DNA of 64,000 nt, from the NCBI GenBank assembly GCA_905209085.1, contig CAJLRM010000002.1, forward strand, positions 372,001 through 436,000, read 5' to 3'. Each line of letters opens with the position of its first letter. The stretch's first letter is position 1. The notes below the pieces were generated by a model, which worked only from the letters and a program-made list of their open reading frames with translations, ran no database searches and was not told the DNA's origin. Of this stretch, positions 34,355-43,550 are shown piece by piece. The position numbers and the translations under genes are program-made. The stretch is from an uncultured Eubacteriales bacterium. Its GTDB lineage: Bacteria; Bacillota; Clostridia; Christensenellales; Borkfalkiaceae.

Positions 34355-35785
34355 ATGGCAAAAGAAACTCAATTTGTCGAACAGATAGCGGATATCGAAG
34401 AGGATTTTCCGCAGTGGTACACCGACGTCGTTTTGAAAACCAAGCTCGTCGATTACGGTCCCGTCAAGGGCACGATGGTCATTCGTCCTTACGGGTACGC
34501 GATCTGGGAGAATATTCAGAGGGAAATGGATAAGCGCTTCAAGCGCGAGGGCGTGGAAAACGCCTATTTTCCCCTGCTCATCCCCATGAGCTTCTTTACC
34601 AAAGAAGCCGAGCACGTGGAGGGCTTTGCGCCCGAGATCGCCGTCGTCACCGTCGCGGGCGGGGAGAAGCTGGCGGAGCCGCTCGCTATCCGTCCCACCT
34701 CGGAAACCATCTTCGGAACGATGTATTCCAAGTGGATACAGTCTTACCGCGACCTGCCTATGAAAATCAATCAATGGTGCAACGTCATGCGCTGGGAAAA
34801 GACCACGCGTCCTTTTTTGAGGACGAGCGAATTTCTCTGGCAGGAGGGGCACACCGTGCACACTTCCGCGGAGGAGGCGGAAGAGGAAACGCAGCGTATG
34901 CTGGGCGTCTACAAGGAATTTGCGGAAAATTGCCTTGCCATTCCCGTCATCACGGGCAAAAAGACGGAAAAAGAGAAATTCGCGGGCGCCGTGGCTACTT
35001 ACGGCATGGAAGCGATGATGCACGACGGCAAGAGTTTACAGGCGGGCACCTCCCACTATCTCGGACAGAATTTCGCCTCCGCGTTCGATATTCAGTATCT
35101 CGATAAGGACGGAACGCACAAGACGGCGTACACGACTTCCTGGGGCGTGTCCACCCGTCTGATCGGCGCCATCATCATGACGCACGGCGACAGGCGCGGA
35201 CTCGTATTCCCGCCCGTCGTAGCGCCCGTGCAATGCGTCATCGTTCCCATAGCGGCGCGCAAGGGCGGCGTCGTGGAAGCGTGCGAAAAATTGAAGGCTC
35301 AGCTCGAAGAGGCGGATATCCGCGTCGCGTTCGACAACACGGACAACAGCCCGGGCTGGAAGTTCAACGAATGGGAAATGAAAGGGGTGCCTGTGCGCAT
35401 CGAGCTGGGACCGCGCGACATCGAGGCGGGAAAAATGCTCTGCGCCCGCCGCGATACTCTGGAAAAGACGGAACTGCCGCTCGAAAACGCCGCGGAAGGG
35501 ATCAAAGCGCTTTTGAAGAATATTCAGAAAGAGATGCTGGAAGCGGCGCGGGCGCGTCGGGACGAGAGAATCGTCTATGCGGACGATATAGACGGGATCC
35601 TCGCGGGCGTCGAAGGCGGAAATTTCGTCAAGGCGGGCTGGTGCGGCTGCCGCGGGTGCGAGGATAAGATCAAGGAACAGACCGCCGCGAGCGCGCGCGT
35701 CTATGCCGAAGGCGAAAGGGCGGAAACCTGCGCCGTCTGCGGCAAAAAGGCAGAACATATGATCATTTACGCGAGGGCGTATTGA
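34355..35785 (+). CDS. proS: Prolyl-tRNA synthetase, short archaeal/eukaryotic type
   Basis: 476 residues. Charges tRNA-Pro with proline. Class II motifs: motif 2 in MRWEKTTRPFLRTSEFLWQE, TSHYLGQNFA, and motif 3 in GVSTRLIGAIIMTHGDRRG. It lacks the large editing insertion of E. coli ProRS and ends in a Cys-rich zinc module (WCGCRGCED, then CAVCGKKAE). This marks the archaeal/eukaryotic form found in many Clostridia. The ATG follows AGAGGT. It has its own promoter. Confidence 0.96.
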   Translation: MAKETQFVEQIADIEEDFPQWYTDVVLKTKLVDYGPVKGTMVIRPYGYAIWENIQREMDKRFKREGVENAYFPLLIPMSFFTKEAEHVEGFAPEIAVVTVAGGEKLAEPLAIRPTSETIFGTMYSKWIQSYRDLPMKINQWCNVMRWEKTTRPFLRTSEFLWQEGHTVHTSAEEAEEETQRMLGVYKEFAENCLAIPVITGKKTEKEKFAGAVATYGMEAMMHDGKSLQAGTSHYLGQNFASAFDIQYLDKDGTHKTAYTTSWGVSTRLIGAIIMTHGDRRGLVFPPVVAPVQCVIVPIAARKGGVVEACEKLKAQLEEADIRVAFDNTDNSPGWKFNEWEMKGVPVRIELGPRDIEAGKMLCARRDTLEKTELPLENAAEGIKALLKNIQKEMLEAARARRDERIVYADDIDGILAGVEGGNFVKAGWCGCRGCEDKIKEQTAASARVYAEGERAETCAVCGKKAEHMIIYARAY

Positions 35786-35793
35786 GAAAACGG

Positions 35794-35829
35794 AAAAAGG
35801 CAACGTCCCCGCAGGAAGCCGCCTTTTTT
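35794..35829 (+). terminator. Terminator after proS
   Basis: AAAAAGGC / GCCTTTTTT with a 19-nt loop that can fold further. Confidence 0.55.
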
Positions 35830-35873
35830 GTTCGGGCGGTTTGGGACGCGGGTAAAGGAAATTGGAGGGGAAT

Positions 35874-36359
35874 ATGAAGAATACGGGAACAAAGTATTAT
35901 AAATTCTGGATGATATATTGTCTTGCCGGCATGGGAGTCCTATTGGCACTCGGCATAATTATAAGCGCTTTTATCGCGCAGGGAGTCGCGTCTTCTTCGC
36001 ATGGCGCTCGGGATTTCCCTTATATATTCCTGCCTCTCGCCATCATGGGAGGAATTGGAATCGTCGTGATTATGCCGATCGGGATTTATTATCTGATTAG
36101 GTATCGCTATTTTTCAAAGACGGAATGGACGGATATTCAGGAAGTCAAACTGGAAAGGATATACACGCCCTGGCCGAGAATCCTCGGCTTTGAGGTGCCG
36201 ATGAATTTCGGCGGACAGAGCAGAATCGTGAGGACGTTCGCCCTCTTCACCGCGGAATGGATCGGACCGAATAAAGTGAAGAACTATTCGGGACAGACCG
36301 TCCGAGTCGGCTACGACGCGGCAAAAGACAAAGCCGTCGTCCTCGATACTTTTTCATAG
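35874..36359 (+). CDS. Hypothetical two-helix membrane protein
   Basis: 161 residues from ATG 35874, preceded by GGAGGGGA. Two membrane helices (about 12-38, MIYCLAGMGVLLALGIIISA; about 48-75, LPLAIMGGIGIVVIMPIGIY) are followed by an 85-residue beta-rich domain (TEWTDIQEVKLERIYTP). I do not recognise the family. Ends at a strong terminator. Confidence 0.7.
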   Translation: MKNTGTKYYKFWMIYCLAGMGVLLALGIIISAFIAQGVASSSHGARDFPYIFLPLAIMGGIGIVVIMPIGIYYLIRYRYFSKTEWTDIQEVKLERIYTPWPRILGFEVPMNFGGQSRIVRTFALFTAEWIGPNKVKNYSGQTVRVGYDAAKDKAVVLDTFS

Positions 36360-36413
36360 AAAGAAAACTCTCTTTGACGGCGGCTATGGGAAAACAAAAC
36401 GCAGAAAAACGAG

Positions 36414-36453
36414 AAAAGAAAAGCCGGGGAGATGCCTCCCCGGCTTTTCTTTT
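36414..36453 (+). terminator. Very strong rho-independent terminator
   Basis: Perfect 18-bp stem AAAAGAAAAGCCGGGGAG with ATGC loop; the 3' arm ends in TTTTCTTTT. It is near symmetrical, so it can also act on minus-strand transcripts. Confidence 0.92.
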
Positions 36454-36678
36454 ATTAGGATTATGGTGAAGTATAAGCACAGTAATCGCGCCCCTGTCTG
36501 CTCTGTAAGAGGGACGGGAAGCATTGAATTTTTGTAAGGCAGGGACCAACGGCGAAATCTGTAAAACTTCCCTTGGAAAAAGCTCTGCAATGCCGGGGCA
36601 TCAGAAATTCGCCTTTCTTAACATTTTTTGTCCATGCTTTGAAATACGGAAACGCTTTTTCCGCCGAAAACGGCGTTT
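36454..36678. other. Spacer between converging genes
   Basis: 225 bp. A CGCCGAAAACGGCG hairpin followed by TTTT lies at about 36661-36679, right at the end of the minus-strand gene. No other feature is seen. Confidence 0.4.
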
Positions 36679-36978
36679 TCAAATGGCACAACGCGCCTTT
36701 GCAAGCCCTTCCGCGTAAACGTACGTGGAGAGAATATCCGCGCCCGAATCCGCCTTTTTGCAGACTTGTTCCCAAATGGACGCCGAGGCGGGGCTGGTGA
36801 CGAAAATCTTTCTCTTGGGGTACTTTTTCATCAGTCCGATGGCGTTTTGTCCCGCGCCGCTCTCGAAATATTCGGAAGGAGAACTCACCAAAACGAGATC
36901 GTTTCCGTTTTTGAGAGCCGCCTCTAATTCACAGGCTGCCGTTTTGTCGTTGAATACTTTAAACTTGTTTTTGCTCAT
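36679..36978 (-). CDS. Hypothetical protein, 99 aa
   Basis: Small soluble alpha/beta protein with LVLVSSPSEYFESG and KIFVTSPASASIWEQV, a pattern like half of a Rossmann-type fold. Family not recognised. AGGAG with six-base spacing before the minus-strand ATG supports translation. It lies 84 bp downstream of the minus-strand degV and is probably co-transcribed with it. Confidence 0.65.
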   Translation of the reverse strand: MSKNKFKVFNDKTAACELEAALKNGNDLVLVSSPSEYFESGAGQNAIGLMKKYPKRKIFVTSPASASIWEQVCKKADSGADILSTYVYAEGLAKARCAI

Positions 36979-37062
36979 GATGATCTCCTTGAATATTTTA
37001 TTTTTTCGATTTTTTCTTTGGGACTTTCAAAAGAGAAAGAACGGGGGCAGGTATGCGATGAA

Positions 37063-37941
37063 TTACGCCCGAACGATCCCTTTGAAGAAAATCGCCAAAA
37101 TGCCGGGACCGCCGTGCGCGCCCATCACGGGATCCATGTAATTGATGAGGATGCGCCTTTTTTCACCGAAGCGCTGTCTGAGGATGTCCGCCATTTTAAG
37201 CGCGTCCTCCTCGCAATTCCCGTGAGCGATAAAAATGGGATCGTCCTCTGCAAGATCGGCGCGCTTCTGCGCTTCGTCGGCGATAGCCTCCAAAGAGCGC
37301 TTTCTGCCGATCACTTTGCCGATGGGGCCGAGAGTGCCCTTGGAAGTCGCGTGAAGGAGAGGCTTGATTTTTAAAAGTTTGCCTACCACGGCGACGGCGG
37401 AAGAAATCCTGCCGCCCTTTCTCAAAAATTCAAGACTGTCCACCGTAAAGAGATGCTGGATGCGGTGTTTGAGCTTTTCTCCGTAAGCGTACACTTCGTC
37501 GAGGGATTTGCCTTCGTCCGCCTTTTTGACGAGATATTCGAGAAGCATTCCCTGCCCCAGGGAACCGCTTAACGAATCGAGCACCAAGGCCCTGCGCCCG
37601 GGATAGCTTTCGACGAGTTCGGTCGCCGCAACGGTGAAAGAGGAAGCGGTGCCGGACAAAGCGGAAGAAAACGCCAGGATGAGTACGTCTTTGCCCGCCC
37701 GAAAGGATTTTTCTATCTGCGGCTTCGCCTGTTCCGCGGTCACCTGAAAAGTGTGGCAGACGTTTCCTTCGCGGAGCAGCTTGTAGAATTCTTCGATGGG
37801 CAGATCTTTCCCGTCGATGCCGCCGTAAGTGTCGGCGCCGATGGTGTAGCCCAAAGGAAGAACGGCGACGTCGTTTTCCTTATAAAAATCCCGCGGCATC
37901 CCGCTGCAAGTGTCCGTAATGATGTCGAAACTTCTTTCCAT
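37063..37941 (-). CDS. DegV-family fatty-acid-binding protein, second copy
   Basis: 292 residues from ATG 37941; the longer frame to 38040 overlaps the promoter. FDIITDTCSGMPRDFY, TFQVTAEQ, LILAFSSALSGTASSF, LDSLSGSLGQGML, FLRKGGRIS and MDPVMGAHGGPG give the FakB pattern. It is clearly divergent from the copy at 33096, so the two may prefer saturated and unsaturated fatty acids, as FakB1/FakB2 do in Staphylococcus (inference). Confidence 0.93.
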   Translation of the reverse strand: MERSFDIITDTCSGMPRDFYKENDVAVLPLGYTIGADTYGGIDGKDLPIEEFYKLLREGNVCHTFQVTAEQAKPQIEKSFRAGKDVLILAFSSALSGTASSFTVAATELVESYPGRRALVLDSLSGSLGQGMLLEYLVKKADEGKSLDEVYAYGEKLKHRIQHLFTVDSLEFLRKGGRISSAVAVVGKLLKIKPLLHATSKGTLGPIGKVIGRKRSLEAIADEAQKRADLAEDDPIFIAHGNCEEDALKMADILRQRFGEKRRILINYMDPVMGAHGGPGILAIFFKGIVRA

Positions 37942-38011
37942 AATACCTAAAAACTCCTTAATTTTACGAACGAGCGGAGCCTTTTTCGCCGCCCTTCGTT
38001 TTCCATAATTT

Positions 38012-38040
38012 ATTTTATACTTGTTATAGCCAAAACTCAA
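38012..38040 (-). promoter_or_regulatory. Putative SigA promoter of the second degV
   Basis: Minus strand TTGAGT (38035-38040), 17 nt, TAAAAT (38012-38017). Confidence 0.6.
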
Positions 38041-38186
38041 CCGATTTATAGCACAAACCTCTCTACTCGCTTTCTCTTTTTTCTCTATTCGTAAAAACGG
38101 TTAAGTCTACTAAAAAAACGGACGTTTTCTATCGGGGGGAAAAACGTTCTATTTCCCCGCTTTGACGGGTAGAGAGGAAAAATAAT

Positions 38187-38205
38187 ATTCTACCCGGGGT
38201 AGAAT
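38187..38205. promoter_or_regulatory. Perfect 19-bp palindrome upstream of the clp operon
   Basis: ATTCTACCC-G-GGGTAGAAT, 9-1-9 and exact. A second imperfect copy lies just upstream (TTCTA..CCCCG/CGGG..TAGAGA, about 38148-38175). The palindrome lies 45 bp before the -35 of the XRE gene and is a good operator candidate for that regulator. Confidence 0.65.
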
Positions 38206-38249
38206 CGAATAAAAAAGGCGGGTTTTCCTTAAAAAAAGGGCATACTCGC

Positions 38250-38278
38250 TTGACGAAACGAAAAAAAAATGTTATCAT
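38250..38278 (+). promoter_or_regulatory. SigA promoter of the XRE-mcsA-mcsB-clpC operon
   Basis: TTGACG (38250-38255), 17 nt, TATCAT (38273-38278). The ATG is 7 nt past the -10, so the predicted +1 coincides with the start codon. Confidence 0.75.
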
Positions 38279-38284
38279 AGCTGT

Positions 38285-38965
38285 ATGGAAAACTTGGACA
38301 CGACAAATCAGAGGATCGCCAAAAATTTAATACGTTACAGAAAGGCGGCGAATCTGACTCAGGCGGAGCTTGCACAGAAGATAAATTATTCGGATAAGTC
38401 CGTTTCTAAGTGGGAATCCGGCAACGGCGTCCCCGATATTTATATTCTTTTGAAACTTGCGGAGCTTTACGGCGTCAGCGTTAACGATCTCGTCTACGAG
38501 AGCGCGTCTGCGCCCGCGCCCAAAAAGATGTCCAAGTGGCATAATCTTTTGATTATGCTCTTGTCCAGCGGCATCGTCTGGTTGGTCGCTACGGTGGTTT
38601 TCGTGGTGCTCAATCTGTTTGTTCCGAAACAGCCGTGGTGGCTGGCGTTTGTGTACGCCGTTCCTATCAACGCCATCGTCGTCACCGTTCTCGCGGCGGT
38701 GTGGAAATATAAGCTCACCAATTTCGGAGCCGTGACGGTACTTATCTGGGCGGTGCTTTGCTGCGTCTATGTCACCTCGCGCGTCGTCATGTTAAAACTG
38801 GGGCATACGGATTACAGCAGGCTTTGGCTCTTATTCCTCCTGGGGGTGCCCTTGCAGGCGCTGGAAGTGCTGTGGTGCTTTTTCCGCTGGACGCCCTTTA
38901 AGGGAAAAAACGCCAAAACGGATAAAAAAGCAGCCCCCGACGGGAAGGAGGATCCGAAAGCCTGA
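38285..38965 (+). CDS. XRE-family regulator with C-terminal membrane domain
   Basis: 226 residues. The Cro/CI-type helix-turn-helix spans about 10-65 (LTQAELAQKINYSDKSVSKW, ESGNGVPDIYILLKLAELYG). Four hydrophobic helices follow (about 83-205) with a basic C-terminal tail. Such proteins can sense membrane or envelope state and bind DNA at the membrane. It replaces ctsR at the head of mcsA-mcsB-clpC (58 bp gap). The start is not preceded by an SD, which fits a leaderless mRNA. Regulation of this operon through the upstream palindrome is inference. Confidence 0.85.
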   Translation: MENLDTTNQRIAKNLIRYRKAANLTQAELAQKINYSDKSVSKWESGNGVPDIYILLKLAELYGVSVNDLVYESASAPAPKKMSKWHNLLIMLLSSGIVWLVATVVFVVLNLFVPKQPWWLAFVYAVPINAIVVTVLAAVWKYKLTNFGAVTVLIWAVLCCVYVTSRVVMLKLGHTDYSRLWLLFLLGVPLQALEVLWCFFRWTPFKGKNAKTDKKAAPDGKEDPKA

Positions 38966-39022
38966 ATACGTTTTCCCGCATGAGCAAGAGCACGATACGG
39001 AGTGATAAAAAGGGATAAAGGG

Positions 39023-39496
39023 ATGCTTTGCTGTCATTGCAAAAAAAATCAGGCGACCAAAACTTACGACAGAATTACAGACGGGAAAAAGCAGACGGAG
39101 TATTATTGTCTGGACTGTTATCACCGTCTGTTTATTTCTATCGAGGCGGACGCCGCGGAAGGAAAGGGAGGGGACAGGCAGATCGCCATGTGCCCTTATT
39201 GCGGTACTTCCGAGGAGGATTTTCGCGCCTGCGGACTGGTCGGCTGCGCGCAATGCTATCAATCGCTGTCCAAGGCGGTCATCCCCGTCGTCATTCGGTT
39301 GCAGGGCACCGAAACGCACTGCGGAAAAAAACCGAGAAACTCCGGCGAGCGGGAGGAGATGGTGCGCCGGCGCAACCTTTTAAAGACCCGCGTGGAAGAG
39401 CTGATAAAAAACAGGAGCTACGAGGCGGCGAAAATGTGCTCGGACGAACTCAAACGCCTGAATAAGATCCTGTATAAGGAGGGACCCGATGATTGA
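39023..39496 (+). CDS. mcsA: McsA, activator of the arginine kinase McsB
   Basis: 157 residues. Zinc-finger pairs near the start (MLCCHCKKN, YYCLDCYH) and in the middle (MCPYCG, CAQCYQ), then a UVR-like helical hairpin (about 115-150, REEMVRRRNLLKTRVEEL). McsA activates McsB and helps it act in protein quality control. ATG 39023 is chosen over an in-frame GTG 21 bases earlier because family members begin at the first Cys motif. It overlaps mcsB by eight bases. Confidence 0.9.
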   Translation: MLCCHCKKNQATKTYDRITDGKKQTEYYCLDCYHRLFISIEADAAEGKGGDRQIAMCPYCGTSEEDFRACGLVGCAQCYQSLSKAVIPVVIRLQGTETHCGKKPRNSGEREEMVRRRNLLKTRVEELIKNRSYEAAKMCSDELKRLNKILYKEGPDD

Positions 39497-40559
39497 GATG
39501 GATTCTTCCGATTTAATCGAAAGCACGGTGACTTCGACGCGCGTGCGGCTTGCGAGAAATCTTTTTTCCTATCCTTTCCCGGACAAGCTGGACGAGAAGC
39601 GGGCGCGGGAGATCATCCGCGTCGTCGGCTATGAGCTCAACCGCCTCGACACCTTCACCGAATACGACATCGGCAAAATAGAGCCCGACGAGGCGACCTT
39701 TCTTCTCGAAAAGCACCTCATCAGTCCCGACCTCATTCGCCGCAAGAGCATTTCCGCCGCGTTCATTACTTCCGACGAGGAGATCTCGGTGATGATAAAC
39801 GAGGAGGATCATTTGCGCGAACAATATATCCTCCGCGGCTGCAATCTCTATAAGGCGTACGAGCGCATCAGCGGCATCGACGACGGCATCGGCCGCTCCG
39901 TCAGCTTCGCTTACGACGAAAAACTGGGCTATCTCACGGCGTGTCCGAGCAATCTCGGCACGGGGATGCGCGCTTCGGTGATGATGTTTTTGCCCGGGCT
40001 GGCCAAATATAAGAGATTGGAAGAGCTGATGCCCTCTTTAAAGGCGAACGGCTTGACGGTGAGAGGGGTGTTCGGGGAAGGCACCGCCGCCGAGGGGTAT
40101 TCCTATCAGATCAGCAACGAGCGGACGCTGGGCGTTTCCGAAACGGATATCCTTTCCCTGATGAACGAAGTGACGCTCAATCTCGCGGAACTGGAAGCCC
40201 GCGCGCGGGAGCGGATGCTGGAAGCGGACGCTCTCGGCTATCGGGATATGTGCCTGCGCGCTTACGGGACGTTGACCAATTGCGCCCTGCTTTCCGTCAA
40301 GGAACTGACGGCGGGCATGGTCAAAGTGAAGCTGGGCGCGGCGCTGGGATTTTTCGAGGCGGAGGATATGGACGCCCTCAACGATTTTATCGAGCATATG
40401 CGCCCCGTTTCCTTCAAGCGCGGCAATTGTCCCGAAGCGAAGGACGAGCGGGAATGCGACATCCTGCGCGCGAAGATCGTCCATAAGATCCTGCCGCAGC
40501 TGGTGCATCGTCCGGGCGAAAAGTCCGCGGAAAACCGGCTCGGTCCGTCCAAGGGCTGA
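39489..40559 (+). CDS. mcsB: Protein-arginine kinase McsB
   Basis: 356 residues. Phosphorylates arginines on proteins, marking them for ClpC-ClpP. Guanido-kinase features: STVTSTRVRLARNLFSYPFP at the N-terminus, ITSDEEISVMINEEDH, YLTACPSNLGTGMRASVM with the active-site cysteine, and VRGVFGEGTAAEGYSYQIS. The ATG follows AGGAGG. Translationally coupled to mcsA. Confidence 0.96.
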   Translation: MIEMDSSDLIESTVTSTRVRLARNLFSYPFPDKLDEKRAREIIRVVGYELNRLDTFTEYDIGKIEPDEATFLLEKHLISPDLIRRKSISAAFITSDEEISVMINEEDHLREQYILRGCNLYKAYERISGIDDGIGRSVSFAYDEKLGYLTACPSNLGTGMRASVMMFLPGLAKYKRLEELMPSLKANGLTVRGVFGEGTAAEGYSYQISNERTLGVSETDILSLMNEVTLNLAELEARARERMLEADALGYRDMCLRAYGTLTNCALLSVKELTAGMVKVKLGAALGFFEAEDMDALNDFIEHMRPVSFKRGNCPEAKDERECDILRAKIVHKILPQLVHRPGEKSAENRLGPSKG

Positions 40560-40654
40560 ACGGCGGGCGGCGCGGCGGCATATACTATATAATGTATCTT
40601 TGCTGCGCCCCGCGGCAGACGGCGGGAAAAAGCGGGCAAATCGGGGAGTAGACG

Positions 40655-43291
40655 ATGGATTATTTATCGAAGTTCTCGGACAATTTAAAGGCGGCGCTGA
40701 AAATCGCCAACGACGTGACGGTGGAACACGGCGCCGTATACGTGGGCAGCGAACACGTCATCTACGGCTTTCTCTGCCTGCCGAGGTGTTCCGCATACGG
40801 GATTCTGGCGGGGGAGGGCATTTCGAAAAACGAATATGCGGAGGTGTTTTTCCGCTGCATCGATACGAAGATCACGACGCCCGGCTTCACCGTCCGAACG
40901 ACGCAGATGTTCGACCGCGCCATTAAATTCGCCGTACAGACGGGAACGCTGGCGGGCACGGCGCACCTTCTGTTGTCCGTCCTCGAAAGCGACACCTGCT
41001 ACGCCGTCAAAATTTTGAAGCGTCTGGGCGCGGACGTCGAATCGATGAAGGAAAAGACGGAACAGGTCCTGCGCGCCCAAAAGCACCGCAAGGAGCTCGG
41101 CTACGACGATTTTGACGACGAAGGGGGCGCGGATAGCGAAACGCGGGAAGATGCGGAGTTCGGCTCCGATTATTCCGAGAGCGCGGGCACGCCGTCCGTT
41201 CCTCCGAAATCGGGAAGCGAGAACCCCGTGAAAAAGGAAAGGACGCAGATGAAGGATTACGGCTTTTCCGAAAAGAAAAAGCCCGCCCCGAAAAAGAACG
41301 AGGGCGCCAAGGAAAAGCTCCTTCAATACGGCATCGACATGACCGACCGCGCCCGCAAGGGAAAAATCGATCCCGTAATCGGCAGGAAAAAAGAAATAGA
41401 AAAGGTGATTCAGGTGCTTTCCCGCCGCACCAAGAACAATCCCGTGCTGATCGGCGAGCCGGGCGTCGGAAAGAGCGCCATCGCGGAAGGGCTTTCGCAG
41501 TTGATCGTGAACGGCGAGGTGCCCGAACAGCTCTTCAACAAAACGGTGTTTTCGGTGGATATTCCCGGGATGCTTGCGGGCGCGAGGTATCGCGGCGATT
41601 TCGAGGAACGGCTCAAAGACCTCACCGAAGCGGTGATGAAGGACGGGGACATCATTCTCTTCATCGACGAGATACACACCATCGTCGGCGCGGGAAGCTC
41701 GGCGGACAATACTATGGACGCGGCGAATATTTTAAAACCCATGCTGGCGCGCGGGGATCTGCAAGTCATCGGCGCGACCACGATTGAGGAATACCGCAAA
41801 TATATCGAAAAGGACAGCGCTCTCGAAAGGCGTTTTACCCCCGTTTACGTGGAGGAGCCTTCGGAATCGGACACCGTTTCCATTTTGAAGGGACTTCGCC
41901 CCAAATACGAGGAGCATCACGGCATAGAGATCACGGACGCGGCGATAGAGGCGGCGGTAAAACTTTCCTCCCGCTATATCACGGACCGTTTTCTGCCCGA
42001 CAAGGCGATAGACCTCATCGACGAGGCGGCGGCGCGCGCGCGGATCATCGCGGAGGACGGCGGCGACGAGATCAAGGAGCTATTGACGGAGGCGGAATCG
42101 CTCGCGGAGGAGGAGCAGCTGTATCGCGCCCGCGGGCAGTATACGGAGGCGATAGAGGCGCTCAACGAAAAAAAGAAGCTGGAAGCGAAGATTGAAACGA
42201 TCCGCCGCGCGCAGTGTATGGAGCGGAAAGCGGACGGCAGATTCGCCCTCGGCAAGGAGCAGGTGGCCGCCATCGTCAGCGCCCGCATGAAAATCCCCCT
42301 TTTGAAGATCACGCAGGAGGAAGGCGAAAAGCTGATGCATCTCGAAGAGGAGCTGCATAGGCGCATCGTGGGACAAAACGAGGCGGTAAGCGCCGTCGCA
42401 AAAGCCATCCGCCGCGCCCGCGCGGGGCTTAAAGACCCCTCGCGCCCGATCGGCAGCTTTATTTTCGTAGGTCCCACGGGCGTGGGAAAAACGGATCTTT
42501 GCAAAGCGCTCGCGGAGGCGATGTTCGGCTCCGAAGATCAGATGATACGCCTCGACATGAGCGAATATATGGAGAAGCAGTCGGTGTCCAAACTCATCGG
42601 CGCGCCTCCCGGGTACGTCGGCTACGACGATATGCAGACGGGGCAACTCACCGATAAGGTGCGCACGAAGCCCTATTGCGTCATTCTCTTCGACGAAATC
42701 GAAAAGGCGCACTCCGACGTGTTCAACCTCCTCCTGCAAATTCTGGACGACGGCAGGTTAACGGACAGCAAGGGCAGGACGGTCAGTTTCAAAAACGCCA
42801 TCATCATTCTCACCTCCAACGTCGGCGCGGCGGAAGCGGAACGCACGGTTTCCTACGGCTTCGGCGGCGAGCTGGCGGCGGAAAAGCCGACGGAAGCGAG
42901 CGAAAAACAGTATGAGGAGATGAAGGAAAACATCACCAAAGCCCTGAAAGAGCGTTTCCGTCCCGAGTTTTTAAATCGTATGGACGACATCATCGTCTTT
43001 CACCGCCTTTCGCAGGCGGACGCGGCGAAAATCGGCGGAAAGATCGTCGATTCTTTGGGTAAGCGGCTTTTAGAACAGCGGGGCATCGTGCTTTGCGTGA
43101 CGAAATCCGCGCTCGAACAGCTGGTGAAGGAAGGATACGACAGCCAATACGGCGCCCGTCCCTTAAAACGCACCGTGCAAAAGCGGATCGAGGATAGATT
43201 GTCCGAGGAAATACTGCTCGGCAATGTGGGCAACGGTCAGCGGGTGACGGTGGACTATCTCGGCGGCGCGTTTACGTTTACGGCGCAGTGA
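40655..43291 (+). CDS. clpC: ClpC-type AAA+ unfoldase
   Basis: 878 residues. Feeds arginine-phosphorylated proteins to ClpP. The N-domain (1-145) is followed by an unusually long acidic/basic linker (about 150-225) not typical of Bacillus ClpC. Then come AAA1 with GEPGVGKSAIAEGL (about 267) and LFIDEIHTIVGAG, a coiled-coil middle domain (about 475-530), and AAA2 with FVGPTGVGKTDLCKALAEAM (about 606). The ATG follows GGGGAG. Last gene of the operon; a terminator follows four bases after the stop. Confidence 0.95.
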   Translation: MDYLSKFSDNLKAALKIANDVTVEHGAVYVGSEHVIYGFLCLPRCSAYGILAGEGISKNEYAEVFFRCIDTKITTPGFTVRTTQMFDRAIKFAVQTGTLAGTAHLLLSVLESDTCYAVKILKRLGADVESMKEKTEQVLRAQKHRKELGYDDFDDEGGADSETREDAEFGSDYSESAGTPSVPPKSGSENPVKKERTQMKDYGFSEKKKPAPKKNEGAKEKLLQYGIDMTDRARKGKIDPVIGRKKEIEKVIQVLSRRTKNNPVLIGEPGVGKSAIAEGLSQLIVNGEVPEQLFNKTVFSVDIPGMLAGARYRGDFEERLKDLTEAVMKDGDIILFIDEIHTIVGAGSSADNTMDAANILKPMLARGDLQVIGATTIEEYRKYIEKDSALERRFTPVYVEEPSESDTVSILKGLRPKYEEHHGIEITDAAIEAAVKLSSRYITDRFLPDKAIDLIDEAAARARIIAEDGGDEIKELLTEAESLAEEEQLYRARGQYTEAIEALNEKKKLEAKIETIRRAQCMERKADGRFALGKEQVAAIVSARMKIPLLKITQEEGEKLMHLEEELHRRIVGQNEAVSAVAKAIRRARAGLKDPSRPIGSFIFVGPTGVGKTDLCKALAEAMFGSEDQMIRLDMSEYMEKQSVSKLIGAPPGYVGYDDMQTGQLTDKVRTKPYCVILFDEIEKAHSDVFNLLLQILDDGRLTDSKGRTVSFKNAIIILTSNVGAAEAERTVSYGFGGELAAEKPTEASEKQYEEMKENITKALKERFRPEFLNRMDDIIVFHRLSQADAAKIGGKIVDSLGKRLLEQRGIVLCVTKSALEQLVKEGYDSQYGARPLKRTVQKRIEDRLSEEILLGNVGNGQRVTVDYLGGAFTFTAQ

Positions 43292-43294
43292 ATG

Positions 43295-43330
43295 AAAAAA
43301 GCGTTTCGGTCAATACCGAAACGCTTTTTT
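43295..43330 (+). terminator. Terminator of the clp operon
   Basis: AAAAAAGCGTTTCGG / CCGAAACGCTTTTTT, loop TCAATA; works in both directions. Confidence 0.95.
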
Positions 43331-43550
43331 AACGCTTTGATAAAAAGTTCGCAAAATAGTCCGTAAAAGGCTTTGCGGCATATCTCGACGGAAAGGGAAG
43401 GTCTGTGTGCGCTGTCATTTTCCGACGGAAAAGGAGAGCTTTGCGTTTCAAACGATTTTCCATATCCCACGGGGCTTTTGAATCCAACAATAGGTTTTAA
43501 CAAAATTCAAATCTATAAACCGATTCGGGGTTTTTTAGACAAAAAATAGG

